A stretch of 64,000 bases of DNA, from NCBI GenBank assembly GCA_963770155.1, contig CAVYOE010000001.1, positions 930,001 through 994,000 of the forward strand. Reading direction: 5' to 3'. This stretch comes from CAVYOE01 sp963770155 (GTDB taxonomy: Bacteria; Actinomycetota; Thermoleophilia; Solirubrobacterales; 70-9). This document shows positions 1 through 7,584 of the stretch, in pieces (within the stretch, counting starts at the first letter, position 1; the number at the start of each line of letters is the position of its first letter). Under the pieces are notes generated by a model, which saw only the letters and a list, made by a program, of their open reading frames with translations, was not told the origin of the DNA and did no database searches. A program made the position numbers and the translations under genes.

Positions 1-2
1 AG

Positions 3-254
3 ATCTGGGAGCCGGGCGCCGAGCGTGCGCTCGCCTTCGGCGCCAAGAGCTGGTCGCTGACCCGCTCGATCGAGGACCCGCTGCTGTTCCGGCAGGCCTC
101 TGTCTGGGAGGACCGCGCCGACTTCGAGCGCTACTGGTACTCGGAGGAGGTCTCGGCGATCCGCGAGCAGGCGATCAACTACTTCAACAAGCCGCTGCTC
201 CCGGTCTGGCACTCGCTGGTGGCGAGCAGCGACCAGCTGACTCCTTCTCAGTAG
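3..254 (+). CDS. C-terminal fragment of an unidentified protein (ABM-like?)
   Basis: An open frame enters from the left edge and ends at TAG 252-254, giving 83 residues with no start in the window. The residues are rich in Trp, Tyr and acidic positions (e.g. SVWEDRADFERYWYSEE). The pattern of a strand followed by 'F..YW.SEE....R' faintly recalls the dimeric alpha/beta barrel of antibiotic-biosynthesis monooxygenases. That assignment is a guess; the coding nature itself is well supported by codon use and by the convergent clpS gene immediately downstream. Confidence 0.6.
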   Translation: MWEPGAERALAFGAKSWSLTRSIEDPLLFRQASVWEDRADFERYWYSEEVSAIREQAINYFNKPLLPVWHSLVASSDQLTPSQ

Positions 255-261
255 CTCGCGC

Positions 262-552
262 CTAGTGCTGCTCGAGCGGGGCCATGGTCAGCCCCGCGTC
301 GGCAAGCAGCGCCCAGTAATGCTCGGCGGGCTCTTTCGGCCCGCTCCAGACCATCGCCTGCCCGGCGTTGTGGATCTTGTCGGCGATCGCGAAGCCCTTG
401 TCGACGCTGACGCCCGGGATCACCCCCGCCAGGGTGTGCGCGACGTGATCGAAGGTGTTGTGATCGTCGTTGCGCACGATCACGTTCCAATTGCCGCCGA
501 GACCTGAATCGGGACCCGCCGAACGGGGCCTCTCGACCGTGGTCGTGGACAT
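262..552 (-). CDS. clpS: ATP-dependent Clp protease adaptor ClpS
   Basis: This 96-residue protein matches the ClpS family, the adaptor that delivers N-degron substrates to the ClpAP/ClpCP protease in the cytoplasm. The first ~20 residues are the usual flexible tail. The core begins at WNVIVRNDDHNTFDHV, which contains the family's NDD-hNTF substrate-pocket motif, and the rest has the expected length. The start is set by a -10-like TAGACT only six bases upstream of the ATG, so the message is probably leaderless. It converges with the fragment at 3-254, with a gap of only 7 bases. Confidence 0.93.
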   Translation of the reverse strand: MSTTTVERPRSAGPDSGLGGNWNVIVRNDDHNTFDHVAHTLAGVIPGVSVDKGFAIADKIHNAGQAMVWSGPKEPAEHYWALLADAGLTMAPLEQH

Positions 553-564
553 GGGAAAAGTCTA
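553..564 (-). promoter_or_regulatory. Leaderless-type promoter of clpS
   Basis: Reading the minus strand, TAGACT (564-559) is followed by six bases and then the clpS ATG. This TANNNT-N6-start layout recurs at many genes in this window and leaves no room for a ribosome-binding site. Confidence 0.6.
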
Positions 565-587
565 GAACGGTTCCTGGATTTGGATCG

Positions 588-1301
588 TCACGCCTGGATC
601 CGGATGGTGACGTCGTCGAACGTGCCCAGGATGCCGGTGCCTGCCGCCCCGGTCTTGTTGCCGACCCCTATCTGCATGAACCGGCCTGCGGGAGCCCCCG
701 TCGAGACGCTCTCGGTCGTGCCAAAAACGGTCTTGCCGTTGATCGACGCGATCAGGCCGACCGAGTCGCCACTGCCCGTCGCGCGCAGGCGCAGGATGTT
801 GCGCTTGGTGGCCTTCGGCCGGATGAACTTGGCGACGCCGGCCTTGAGCACGGCCTCGGGAGCGGGCCCCTCGGGATCGCGAAGCACCATCCAGCGTTGT
901 TTCTTTGGAATGACACGCAGCTCATAGCCGCTGGTGGGGCCGGCGCGGACCAGGAGGGAGAGGTAGAGCTTCGACTGCAGCGGCCGCGGCGTCTTTGCCT
1001 CCCACCCCACGGCCGCCTGGATGTCCTGGCTCGGGTTGGTGTCGCTGGAATCGGCCACGACCGAGGTGCGGTAGACGCACTTGCTCGCTCCGTCGCCGAC
1101 GTTGATGCCCATCGCCTGGTTCTTGCGAAGCTTCTGGGAGCACTTGCCCTCGGAAACCTGGGTGAAGCTGCCCATCTCGTCAGCCGTATTGAAAGGGAAG
1201 ATCGCGATCGGGATCAACGCGGCGGCGGCGCTTCCGGCGAAGGCGAGCGCGCCTGCCAGAGAGATGGCGCAAATCGTGGCTTTCAACTTGGTCGGGCGCA
1301 T
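588..1301 (-). CDS. Secreted protein with a concanavalin/laminin-like beta domain
   Basis: This 237-residue protein starts with a classical signal peptide (MRPTKLKATICAISLAGALA, cleavage near AGSAAAA) and is otherwise soluble. The body looks like an all-beta, LamG/concanavalin-like fold: alternating hydrophobic strands, a paired-cysteine segment in the first third and the end motif GTFDDVTI typical of such sandwiches. No catalytic motif is visible. The open frame extends upstream to 1622, but that part mirrors the divergent mutase gene, so the ATG before the signal peptide is the start. A TAGCCT element lies 11 bases upstream. The exact function is unknown. Confidence 0.8.
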   Translation of the reverse strand: MRPTKLKATICAISLAGALAFAGSAAAALIPIAIFPFNTADEMGSFTQVSEGKCSQKLRKNQAMGINVGDGASKCVYRTSVVADSSDTNPSQDIQAAVGWEAKTPRPLQSKLYLSLLVRAGPTSGYELRVIPKKQRWMVLRDPEGPAPEAVLKAGVAKFIRPKATKRNILRLRATGSGDSVGLIASINGKTVFGTTESVSTGAPAGRFMQIGVGNKTGAAGTGILGTFDDVTIRIQA

Positions 1302-1378
1302 GCGCGATTGCGAGGCTAGCTGTGCGGGTCCCTCAAAGCGCAAAGAACACTCCAAACGAGGTTTCGGTGCGGTGGAAA

Positions 1379-1384
1379 TATCAT
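1379..1384 (+). promoter_or_regulatory. Leaderless-type -10 element of the meaA-like gene
   Basis: TATCAT ends seven bases before the ATG at 1392. There is no Shine-Dalgarno sequence in the intervening bases. Confidence 0.5.
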
Positions 1385-1391
1385 CTGTGGC

Positions 1392-3410
1392 ATGAGCGAC
1401 GAGCACACCCACCGCCTGCCCGAGCCTGACCCTGCCTGGATGATGCGCACCTACGCCGGGCATTCCGATGCCCGCCGCTCGAACGAGCTCTATCGGCGCA
1501 ACCTGGCAAAGGGGCAGACCGGCCTCTCCGTCGCCTTCGACCTCCCCACCCAGACCGGCTACGACCCCGACCACCCGCTCGCGCGCGGCGAGGTCGGCAA
1601 GGTGGGCGTCTCCATCGTCCACCGCGGCGACATGGAGACGCTGCTAGAGCAGATCCCGCTCGACGAGATGAACACGTCGATGACGATCAACGCCACGGCG
1701 GCCTGGCTGCTCGGCCTTTATGTCGCGGTCGGCGAGGAGCACGGCGTCGAACCGAACAAGCTCGCGGGGACGACCCAGAACGACATCATCAAGGAGTACC
1801 TCTCCCGCGGGACCTATGCCTTCCCTCCCGGGCCGTCGATGCGACTGATCGCCGACATGGTCGCGTTCACCGTCAACGAGATCCCCAAGTGGAACCCGAT
1901 CAACGTTTGCAGCTATCACCTGCAGGAAGCGGGAGCGACTCCGGTGCAGGAGATCGCCTTCTCCCTCTCCACGGCGATCGCCGTCCTCGACGAGGTCAAG
2001 AGCCGCGGCCAGGTGGCCGAGGAGGACTTCCCCAAGGTCTTCGGCCGAATCTCCTTCTTCGTCAACGCCGGCGTCCGCTTCATCGAGGAGCACGCAAAGA
2101 TGCGGGCGATGACCCAGCTCTGGCAGCGGCTGGGGCGCGAGCGCTACGGGGTCACCGAGGAGAAGTTCCTGCGGCTCCGTTACGGGGTGCAGGTGAACTC
2201 GCTCGGCCTGACCGAGTCGCAACCCGAGAACAACGTGCCACGGATAACCCTGGAGGCACTGGCAGTCACCCTGGGGCGCGACGCGCGCGCGCGCTCGATC
2301 CAACTTCCGGCCTGGAACGAGGCGCTCGGTCTGCCGCGGCCCTGGGACCAGCAGTGGAGCCTGCGGATTCAGCAGATCCTCGCGACGGAGACCGACCTGC
2401 TCGAGTACCCCGACATCTTCGAGGGCTCGAAGGTGATGGACGGGCTGGTCGCCGAGCTGATCGAAGGAACCGAAGCCGAAATGGAGACGGTCGCCGAGCA
2501 CGGTGGCGCCTCCACCCCGGAGGCTGTGACTTATATGAAGGAGGGCCTGGTCGCCTCGCACCGCGAGCGGGTCGCCAAGATCGAGCGCGGCGAGCTCGAG
2601 GTCGTAGGGCAGAACGTGTTCACCGAGGGCGAGGATTCGCCGCTGACGACCGGCGAGGACGGCGGGATCATGAAGGCCGACCCCGAGGTCGAGCGCGAGC
2701 GGATCGCCTCGCTCGAGGAGTGGCGCGCCGAGCGCGACCAGGCCGCGGTTGACGCCGCGCTGGCGAACTTGGCAGCGGCGGCCGCGGACGAGAGCACCAA
2801 CATCATGCCGGCGACGATCGAGGCGGCAAGGGCCGGAGCGACGACCGGCGAGTGGGCCGGCACGCTGCGCGAGGCATTCGGCGACTACCGCGCCCCGACC
2901 GGCGTCAGTGGCGCCGCCACTGCGGCGGTCAACGGGGAGCTGGTCACCGAAGCGCGCGAGAAGGTAGACATCGTCTCCAAGGCGCTAGGGCACCGCCTCA
3001 AGATCCTGGTCGGAAAGCCGGGCCTCGATGGCCATTCGAACGGCGCCGAGCAGATCGCGGTTCGCGCTCGCGACGTCGGCATGGAGGTCGTGTACGCCGG
3101 CATCAGGCTCACACCCGAGCAGATTGCGTCCTCGGCCGTGGAGGAGGACGTCGATGTGGTCGGCCTCTCGATCCTCTCGGGCTCGCACCGGGAGCTCGTC
3201 CCCGACGTGATCGCACAGCTCCGCGAAGCCGGCGCCGAGATCCCGGTGGTGGTCGGCGGCATCATCCCGCCGGCCGACGAGGCGAGCCTGCTCGAGGCAG
3301 GGGTGGCGAGGGTGTACACCCCGAAGGACTTCGAGCTCAACCGGATCATGGGCGAGATCGTGGAGCTGGTCGCCGAGCGCAACGGCGTCTCGGCTCCGCA
3401 ACCCGCCTAG
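1392..3410 (+). CDS. meaA: MeaA-type acyl-CoA mutase (probable ethylmalonyl-CoA mutase)
   Basis: This 672-residue, single-chain, B12-dependent mutase matches the actinobacterial MeaA family. The N-terminal half is the acyl-CoA-binding TIM barrel, with RRNLAKGQTGLSVAFDLPTQ and NTSMTINATA. The last ~135 residues are the cobalamin-binding domain, with KPGLDGHSNG, where His548 would be the lower axial cobalt ligand. MeaA proteins convert ethylmalonyl-CoA to methylsuccinyl-CoA in the ethylmalonyl-CoA pathway; the family resemblance is strong, but substrate choice cannot be proved from sequence. The presence of malyl-CoA lyase, a MaoC hydratase and an acyl-CoA dehydrogenase within 11 kb supports this role over methylmalonyl-CoA mutase. 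Confidence 0.9.
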   Translation: MSDEHTHRLPEPDPAWMMRTYAGHSDARRSNELYRRNLAKGQTGLSVAFDLPTQTGYDPDHPLARGEVGKVGVSIVHRGDMETLLEQIPLDEMNTSMTINATAAWLLGLYVAVGEEHGVEPNKLAGTTQNDIIKEYLSRGTYAFPPGPSMRLIADMVAFTVNEIPKWNPINVCSYHLQEAGATPVQEIAFSLSTAIAVLDEVKSRGQVAEEDFPKVFGRISFFVNAGVRFIEEHAKMRAMTQLWQRLGRERYGVTEEKFLRLRYGVQVNSLGLTESQPENNVPRITLEALAVTLGRDARARSIQLPAWNEALGLPRPWDQQWSLRIQQILATETDLLEYPDIFEGSKVMDGLVAELIEGTEAEMETVAEHGGASTPEAVTYMKEGLVASHRERVAKIERGELEVVGQNVFTEGEDSPLTTGEDGGIMKADPEVERERIASLEEWRAERDQAAVDAALANLAAAAADESTNIMPATIEAARAGATTGEWAGTLREAFGDYRAPTGVSGAATAAVNGELVTEAREKVDIVSKALGHRLKILVGKPGLDGHSNGAEQIAVRARDVGMEVVYAGIRLTPEQIASSAVEEDVDVVGLSILSGSHRELVPDVIAQLREAGAEIPVVVGGIIPPADEASLLEAGVARVYTPKDFELNRIMGEIVELVAERNGVSAPQPA

Positions 3411-3417
3411 GGCGAGC

Positions 3418-3423
3418 TACCCT
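3418..3423 (+). promoter_or_regulatory. Leaderless-type -10 element
   Basis: TACCCT is followed by exactly six bases and the ATG at 3430. It lies 7 bases after the mutase stop codon, so the downstream gene can be transcribed separately. Confidence 0.5.
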
Positions 3424-3429
3424 GGAACG

Positions 3430-3999
3430 ATGACCGAGAGCCTCAATGGGGACCGGAGCGCCTGGCTGCGCTGCTATCGCTGCTGGTCGACCGAGCTCGA
3501 GGTACAGCTCCACTACGAGGCGATCCTGCGCATCGACCCCGAGACGGGCATGCCGAACGAGCGCATGGACGAGATCCAGGAGGCGGTGGTCCAGTGCCTG
3601 AAGTGCCTCCACGACCAGCCGCACCTGACGATCCAGGAGGACCGGATCGTCCCGATCGAGGACCGCTGGGGGCGGATGGTCGCCGGCACACCGTGGGTCG
3701 CGTCGTGCACCGTCACCGTTGACCAGGACCAGATCGAGACCTGCTCGGGCCCCGAGGCCGGTGAGTCACTGACCTACGGCGCGATGGGAGAGCCAGGAGT
3801 GCGCGAGTTCTTCAGCCACGTTCGCTTCCACAAGCACGAGGACGAGAAGATCGTCGTCCACATGCTGATCGAGCTCTACGCGCGCTCGCCCGAGGAGGCG
3901 TCCGAGGTGCTCGAGGGCGCCGCCCGGGGGCCGCTCGAGATCACCTCGCTTGCCGAGGAGTCACGCCCGCCCGCGCACGCGGCGGACGAGGCTCACTGA
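3430..3999 (+). CDS. Unrecognised 189-residue protein with zinc-ribbon cysteine pairs
   Basis: I do not recognise the family. Two CxxC pairs, CYRC near residue 15 and CLKC near residue 57, are spaced like the two knuckles of a zinc ribbon, with an acidic amphipathic stretch between them. The remainder is soluble and acidic with two further Cys (SCTV and ETCSG) and no membrane segment. It lies 19 bases after the mutase and in the same direction but has its own leaderless-type promoter. A regulatory or metal-binding role is possible but not shown. Confidence 0.75.
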   Translation: MTESLNGDRSAWLRCYRCWSTELEVQLHYEAILRIDPETGMPNERMDEIQEAVVQCLKCLHDQPHLTIQEDRIVPIEDRWGRMVAGTPWVASCTVTVDQDQIETCSGPEAGESLTYGAMGEPGVREFFSHVRFHKHEDEKIVVHMLIELYARSPEEASEVLEGAARGPLEITSLAEESRPPAHAADEAH

Positions 4000-4018
4000 C
4001 AGTCGTATTGGAGCCGGC

Positions 4019-4240
4019 TCAGCGGCGGGTGCGCCGCCGTGCGTCGTCCGCGGCGTCCTTGGCCTTGTCGGCCACTCCGCCGGCGGTGTCCTTGGCCTTG
4101 TCGGCGACGCCGCCGGCCTTGTCGCGGACCGTGTCGGCAGCCCTTTTGGCGTCCGTCTTGACGCCGTCAACGCCGCCGCGCTTGTCGATCTGCTCGTCGA
4201 CCTCTTTCTTGGCGCGGCCGAAAAAGTCTCTGAGGCCCAT
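4019..4240 (-). CDS. Small LEA/CsbD-like repeat protein (Rv0909-antitoxin-like)
   Basis: This is a 73-residue, highly charged protein. After a short head (MGLRDFFGRAKKEVDEQIDK) it consists of 11-residue amphipathic repeats of the type DKAKDTAGGVA, then a basic end RRRTRR. Such repeats occur in late-embryogenesis-abundant-like and CsbD-like stress proteins, and in the small mycobacterial proteins annotated as Rv0909-type antitoxins. No toxin gene is adjacent. The ATG is preceded by a good Shine-Dalgarno (GGAGGTTGAGGAGAG region), which makes it one of the few clearly leadered genes here. Confidence 0.7.
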   Translation of the reverse strand: MGLRDFFGRAKKEVDEQIDKRGGVDGVKTDAKRAADTVRDKAGGVADKAKDTAGGVADKAKDAADDARRRTRR

Positions 4241-4294
4241 CTCTCCTCAACCTCCTTCGTAGGTTGGGGGGAACACTACCCCTAATCGGGAGGG

Positions 4295-5584
4295 CTACCC
4301 GGGCCCCGCCCCGCGCACGACTTTCCGCTTGCGCCTCTGTTGCCGCAGGCAGCGCCGGCGGGCCTTGCGACGCCGCTTTTTCCTGCACCTGGGCGTTTTC
4401 CGGGCCCGGCTCAGGGCCTGCGAGGCCGAGCCAGGGCCCGAAACTGGATTGGTCCGCGAGAGCGAGCCGGCCAGGTCCGCGTAGGCCCGGAATCCCGGCT
4501 TTGGCGAATAGTCGTCCTTGAGCAGGCCGTACTGGTGCTGGAAGTTGAGCGAGGTCGAAGCGTGGTCGCGCAGGTCGAACCAGCGGTAGTCGCTGACGTT
4601 GTAGGTGCCGCGGAAATCGTGGACCGCGCCGACCATCTCCCGCATCGCCTCCACCTGCTGCGCCTCGCTGCGGAGCAGGCCGGTCGGGTAGCCGTTCTCC
4701 TCGACATGAATCGGCGTTCCGGCACCGATTCCGGCGATCGGCAGGAAGCACTCCCGCAAGACGCTCATTGCGTTGACCATGCCGTCGCGGAAGCCGCCTG
4801 GAAGGAGCTCGATCGGAGGAAAGAAGGTGCCCGGATAGGCATCGAGCCCGACCCAGTCGACAGCCGCGGTGAACGCCGACCCACCGTGATCGCGCAGATA
4901 GCCCCAGAAGCTCGCCTCGGTGAAGGGATCCAGCCGGTAGACCCAGTTGAAGCCGACCCCGAGGTGCTCGTAGCCGCGCACGCGGGTTTCGTGGTCGGCT
5001 GCCTTGACCCCCTCGATCAGGGCGTCGCGTGCTCCGCGGTAGGCGCCGTCGGAGGAGTCCGGCGAGAAGGTGAGGTTGACCTCGTTGGTGACCTGCAGCG
5101 CGACCACCCGCCGGTTCGGGCCGAAGCGCCGGACGACCTCCCGCACGAAAGCGGTCCACAGGTCGATCCTCCCCTCCTGCTCGGGGCTGGGGTGGTAGCG
5201 GAGCTGGAGCTCGACCAGATAGCCCGCGTCGGTGAAGGTGCGGGCGAGGCGCTCGAAATGCTGGATCCCCTCCTCCCCCCGCGACCAGAAGAAGCGGTTG
5301 AGGCGGATGACGAAAGGTCCCCCGGCCGGCCGCAGCGCAGACAGCGCCGCCAGGTCCTGGGCGGTGCTCCCCGGAACGGCCGGGACCGGCGGCCCGAGCG
5401 CGCCTGCTTCGCCCGCCGGGGTGATCCCGAACCGGAGCAGCTCGCCGGGCGCCTTCTCGACCCCCGCTGCACCCGTGTCGCCGAGGCAGATATTGGGGAG
5501 CTGCGCCGCCGCGGATGGCGCCAGGGCAAGCGACAGCGCCAGCACGACGACTGCAATCCCGGAATACCTGAGCGGCACCCTCAC
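4295..5584 (-). CDS. Secreted clan-A glycoside hydrolase-like protein with basic Cys tail
   Basis: This 429-residue secreted protein has a signal peptide over residues 1-28 ending SAAAQ. The body resembles a (beta/alpha)8 glycosidase of clan A. VTNEVN holds a candidate acid/base Glu168, and HVEENGYPTG holds candidate nucleophiles Glu295/Glu296. The substrate is unknown. The C terminus switches abruptly to an Arg/Lys-rich tail with two Cys separated by 11 residues (CRKKRRRKARRRC), as in several other secreted proteins of this window. The GTG start is supported by TACCGT seven bases upstream, a leaderless layout. Confidence 0.8.
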   Translation of the reverse strand: MRVPLRYSGIAVVVLALSLALAPSAAAQLPNICLGDTGAAGVEKAPGELLRFGITPAGEAGALGPPVPAVPGSTAQDLAALSALRPAGGPFVIRLNRFFWSRGEEGIQHFERLARTFTDAGYLVELQLRYHPSPEQEGRIDLWTAFVREVVRRFGPNRRVVALQVTNEVNLTFSPDSSDGAYRGARDALIEGVKAADHETRVRGYEHLGVGFNWVYRLDPFTEASFWGYLRDHGGSAFTAAVDWVGLDAYPGTFFPPIELLPGGFRDGMVNAMSVLRECFLPIAGIGAGTPIHVEENGYPTGLLRSEAQQVEAMREMVGAVHDFRGTYNVSDYRWFDLRDHASTSLNFQHQYGLLKDDYSPKPGFRAYADLAGSLSRTNPVSGPGSASQALSRARKTPRCRKKRRRKARRRCLRQQRRKRKVVRGAGPG

Positions 5585-5591
5585 GGCGCTG

Positions 5592-5597
5592 ACGGTA
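5592..5597 (-). promoter_or_regulatory. Leaderless-type -10 element of the secreted hydrolase gene
   Basis: On the minus strand TACCGT (5597-5592) lies seven bases upstream of the GTG at 5584. Confidence 0.45.
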
Positions 5598-5600
5598 GCG

Positions 5601-6128
5601 CTAGCCCGGGTTCTTGCGCGGCACCAGGACCGAGCGCTTGAACTCGGCGACCAGCGTGTTGTCCTGCTTGTAGACGCGGGTGTGGACCTTGACCACGCCG
5701 CGATCCGGCTTTGACTGCGAAGGGCGCACCTCGAGGACCTCCGACTCGCAGTAGAGGGTGTCGCCGTGGAAGACCGGCGCCGGATGGCTCAGGTCCTCGG
5801 TCGCGAGATTGGCAATCGCCTTGCCGGAGACGTCCCCCACGGTCATGCCTACCGCCAGCGAATAGACGAGCGGCCCGACCACCACGTTCTGGCCCTGCTG
5901 CGAGGAGCCCGCGTAGACGTCGTTGATGTGGAGCGGGTGGTGGTTCATCGTGATCAGGCAGAAGAGGTGGTCGTCGGCCTCGGTTACGGTCTTCGCCGGC
6001 CAGTGCAGGTAGGTGGCGCCCACCTCGAACTCCTCCAGGTAGCGGCCGTACTGGCGCGCACCGGAGGCTTCGCGCCCGGCCTGGTCGGTGATCAGCTCAT
6101 GCTGGGAGTTTTCGTCGCTCTTGCTCAT
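5601..6128 (-). CDS. MaoC-like hydratase (candidate mesaconyl-CoA hydratase)
   Basis: This 175-residue single-hotdog protein belongs to the MaoC/R-specific enoyl-CoA hydratase family. The sequence GRYLEEFEVGATYLHWPAKT, the active-site stretch HPLHINDVYA and the end FKRSVLVPRK follow the actinobacterial MaoC protein usually encoded beside meaA and ccr. In that setting it would hydrate mesaconyl-CoA to beta-methylmalyl-CoA. Proteobacterial Mch enzymes carry two hotdog domains, so the one-domain form is an actinobacterial feature. Role in the pathway is inferred from neighbours (mutase, acyl-CoA dehydrogenase, malyl-CoA lyase); hydratase family membership is firm. Confidence 0.85.
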   Translation of the reverse strand: MSKSDENSQHELITDQAGREASGARQYGRYLEEFEVGATYLHWPAKTVTEADDHLFCLITMNHHPLHINDVYAGSSQQGQNVVVGPLVYSLAVGMTVGDVSGKAIANLATEDLSHPAPVFHGDTLYCESEVLEVRPSQSKPDRGVVKVHTRVYKQDNTLVAEFKRSVLVPRKNPG

Positions 6129-6186
6129 GTGCAGGGCCGCGAGAGGCTAGTCAAAGCCGGTTCCCCCACGCATTCTCCCAGGGCCC

Positions 6187-6552
6187 TCAGTGGGCCTTCT
6201 TGGTCCTCGCCCGCTCTTCGTGCTTTTCGATCACCATCGCGATCAACTTCTGGATCTGCTCGTCGCCCTCGACCTTTATTTGTCCCTCTTCGTAAGCCTT
6301 CCGATAGGCCTTCACCTGTCCGTCCTCAGCGAGCTTGTTGAACTCCGAACGCGGGATCGTGACCTTGATCGGCGCTTGATCGCCAAGCGTCTTGGTGATC
6401 GTCGGACCGGGGAGCTCAACCTGGAAGATCTGGACGTCGCCTCTCCCGCGAAGGTCGAGCTCGAAGGTCAGTTTCAGGTTGGCCAGGGCCGGCAGCTCGC
6501 CCTGGAAGCGCTGCACCGTGGTCCGGATCAGGTCTTCGGTCGGTTTCGCCAT
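6187..6552 (-). CDS. SCP2 sterol-carrier-like domain protein
   Basis: This 121-residue cytoplasmic protein has the layout of an SCP2 lipid-binding domain. An amphipathic helix leads into strands around LKLTFELDLRG, then the conserved IKVTIPRSEFNKLAEDG and GQIKVEGD stretch that shapes the hydrophobic tunnel. It ends in a charged helix (IEKHEERARTKKAH). It lies 58 bases upstream of the MaoC gene in the same direction, so it may bind fatty acyl-CoA or another lipid in the same metabolic setting. The ligand is unknown. Confidence 0.65.
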   Translation of the reverse strand: MAKPTEDLIRTTVQRFQGELPALANLKLTFELDLRGRGDVQIFQVELPGPTITKTLGDQAPIKVTIPRSEFNKLAEDGQVKAYRKAYEEGQIKVEGDEQIQKLIAMVIEKHEERARTKKAH

Positions 6553-6677
6553 CCGGATCGCAGGCTACTAGCGGACGCTTTTCGGCCTCCCCGAACAGCC
6601 CTTGCCCATGAGAGCCCGGGGCGATAGACTCGCCTAAGGCGTCGGGGCTCAACTACCGAAGGGATGGGACTGAAGGA

Positions 6678-7571
6678 ATGGGTCGCAAGGGATTTGCAGC
6701 GCTGATCGCCTCGATCGCGGTTCTGGCCTGGGGTCCCTCCTCCGCATCGGCAGTGCCTCAATGGAGCGACGGACCGGTCGAGCGGTCCTACGTGACCAAC
6801 TGTCCCAGCATCATCTTCGGCAGCCCGTACGTCGAGGAGGGCGCCTGGATGTGGACCGGCCAGTACCTCGACCCGGGCAACCTGCCGAACCTGAACGAGG
6901 TCTTCTACGTCCACGTCGTTGTCGGCGGGGTCGGCAACCCGTGCCCGGGAGGCCAGTACGCACACCTCGAGCTGCTTGGGCTTGGGGGCGGTAACCAGCT
7001 GGGCTACAACTCGAACTACCCGATCTTCTGTTACGCGATCAACTGGAACACCAACCCGCCGAGCGCGGTGCAGGAACCGGCGTATGGCTCCGGCGGGACC
7101 TGTCCTCAGGGAGACTCGGGACCGCACTACGGGACCAACAGCCTCGCCCTCGATTCAAAGACCGGTCCGTCGAGCTCCCAACCCTGGCCGTTCACCCAGG
7201 GCAGGGGCTGGGAGATCCAGATCCCGGTGCAGTCGAGCATCCCGCTCAGCGGCGAGTTCGGCGGCCCGCCCAACTGCGAGCACTGCAACTACTTCCTCAC
7301 TTACATCATCGACGGCAATTACTCACCCATCCTCTATCCGCACCAAGGGCTCTTCGTCGAGAACGTCGCCGGCGCTGGCGGCGGCGCTAACCCAGGCGCC
7401 GGCGGCACCACGGGAGCGGGTGGCGGCCTGACCCCCAATCCTCAAAAGCCGGCGCCGTTGTCGGCAACAGCGCCTACAGGCAAGCGCGCCGCGGCCCTGA
7501 AGAAATGCAAGAAGAAGAAGGGCGCGAAGCGGAAGAAGTGCAAGAAGAGGGCGCTGAAGCTGCCCGTCTAG
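6678..7571 (+). CDS. Secreted aromatic/Cys-rich protein with Gly linker and basic Cys tail
   Basis: This 297-residue secreted protein has a signal peptide over residues 1-26 (cleavage near SSASA). The mature part contains at least three Cys pairs and many Trp/Tyr/Asn residues (e.g. WMWTGQYLDPGNLPNL), which suggests a disulfide-stabilised beta domain; I do not recognise it. A Gly-rich linker (about residues 233-255) leads to the tail CKKKKGAKRKKC with 10 residues between the cysteines. A Shine-Dalgarno GAAGGA lies just before the ATG. It is monocistronic, flanked by genes on the other strand. Confidence 0.8.
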   Translation: MGRKGFAALIASIAVLAWGPSSASAVPQWSDGPVERSYVTNCPSIIFGSPYVEEGAWMWTGQYLDPGNLPNLNEVFYVHVVVGGVGNPCPGGQYAHLELLGLGGGNQLGYNSNYPIFCYAINWNTNPPSAVQEPAYGSGGTCPQGDSGPHYGTNSLALDSKTGPSSSQPWPFTQGRGWEIQIPVQSSIPLSGEFGGPPNCEHCNYFLTYIIDGNYSPILYPHQGLFVENVAGAGGGANPGAGGTTGAGGGLTPNPQKPAPLSATAPTGKRAAALKKCKKKKGAKRKKCKKRALKLPV

Positions 7572-7584
7572 GAGCCTCGGGCGC

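Noticed and set aside
1302..1622. Extension of the secreted LamG-like protein by 107 residues
   Set aside because: The extra part mirrors the mutase gene, and a signal peptide begins at the internal ATG 1301.
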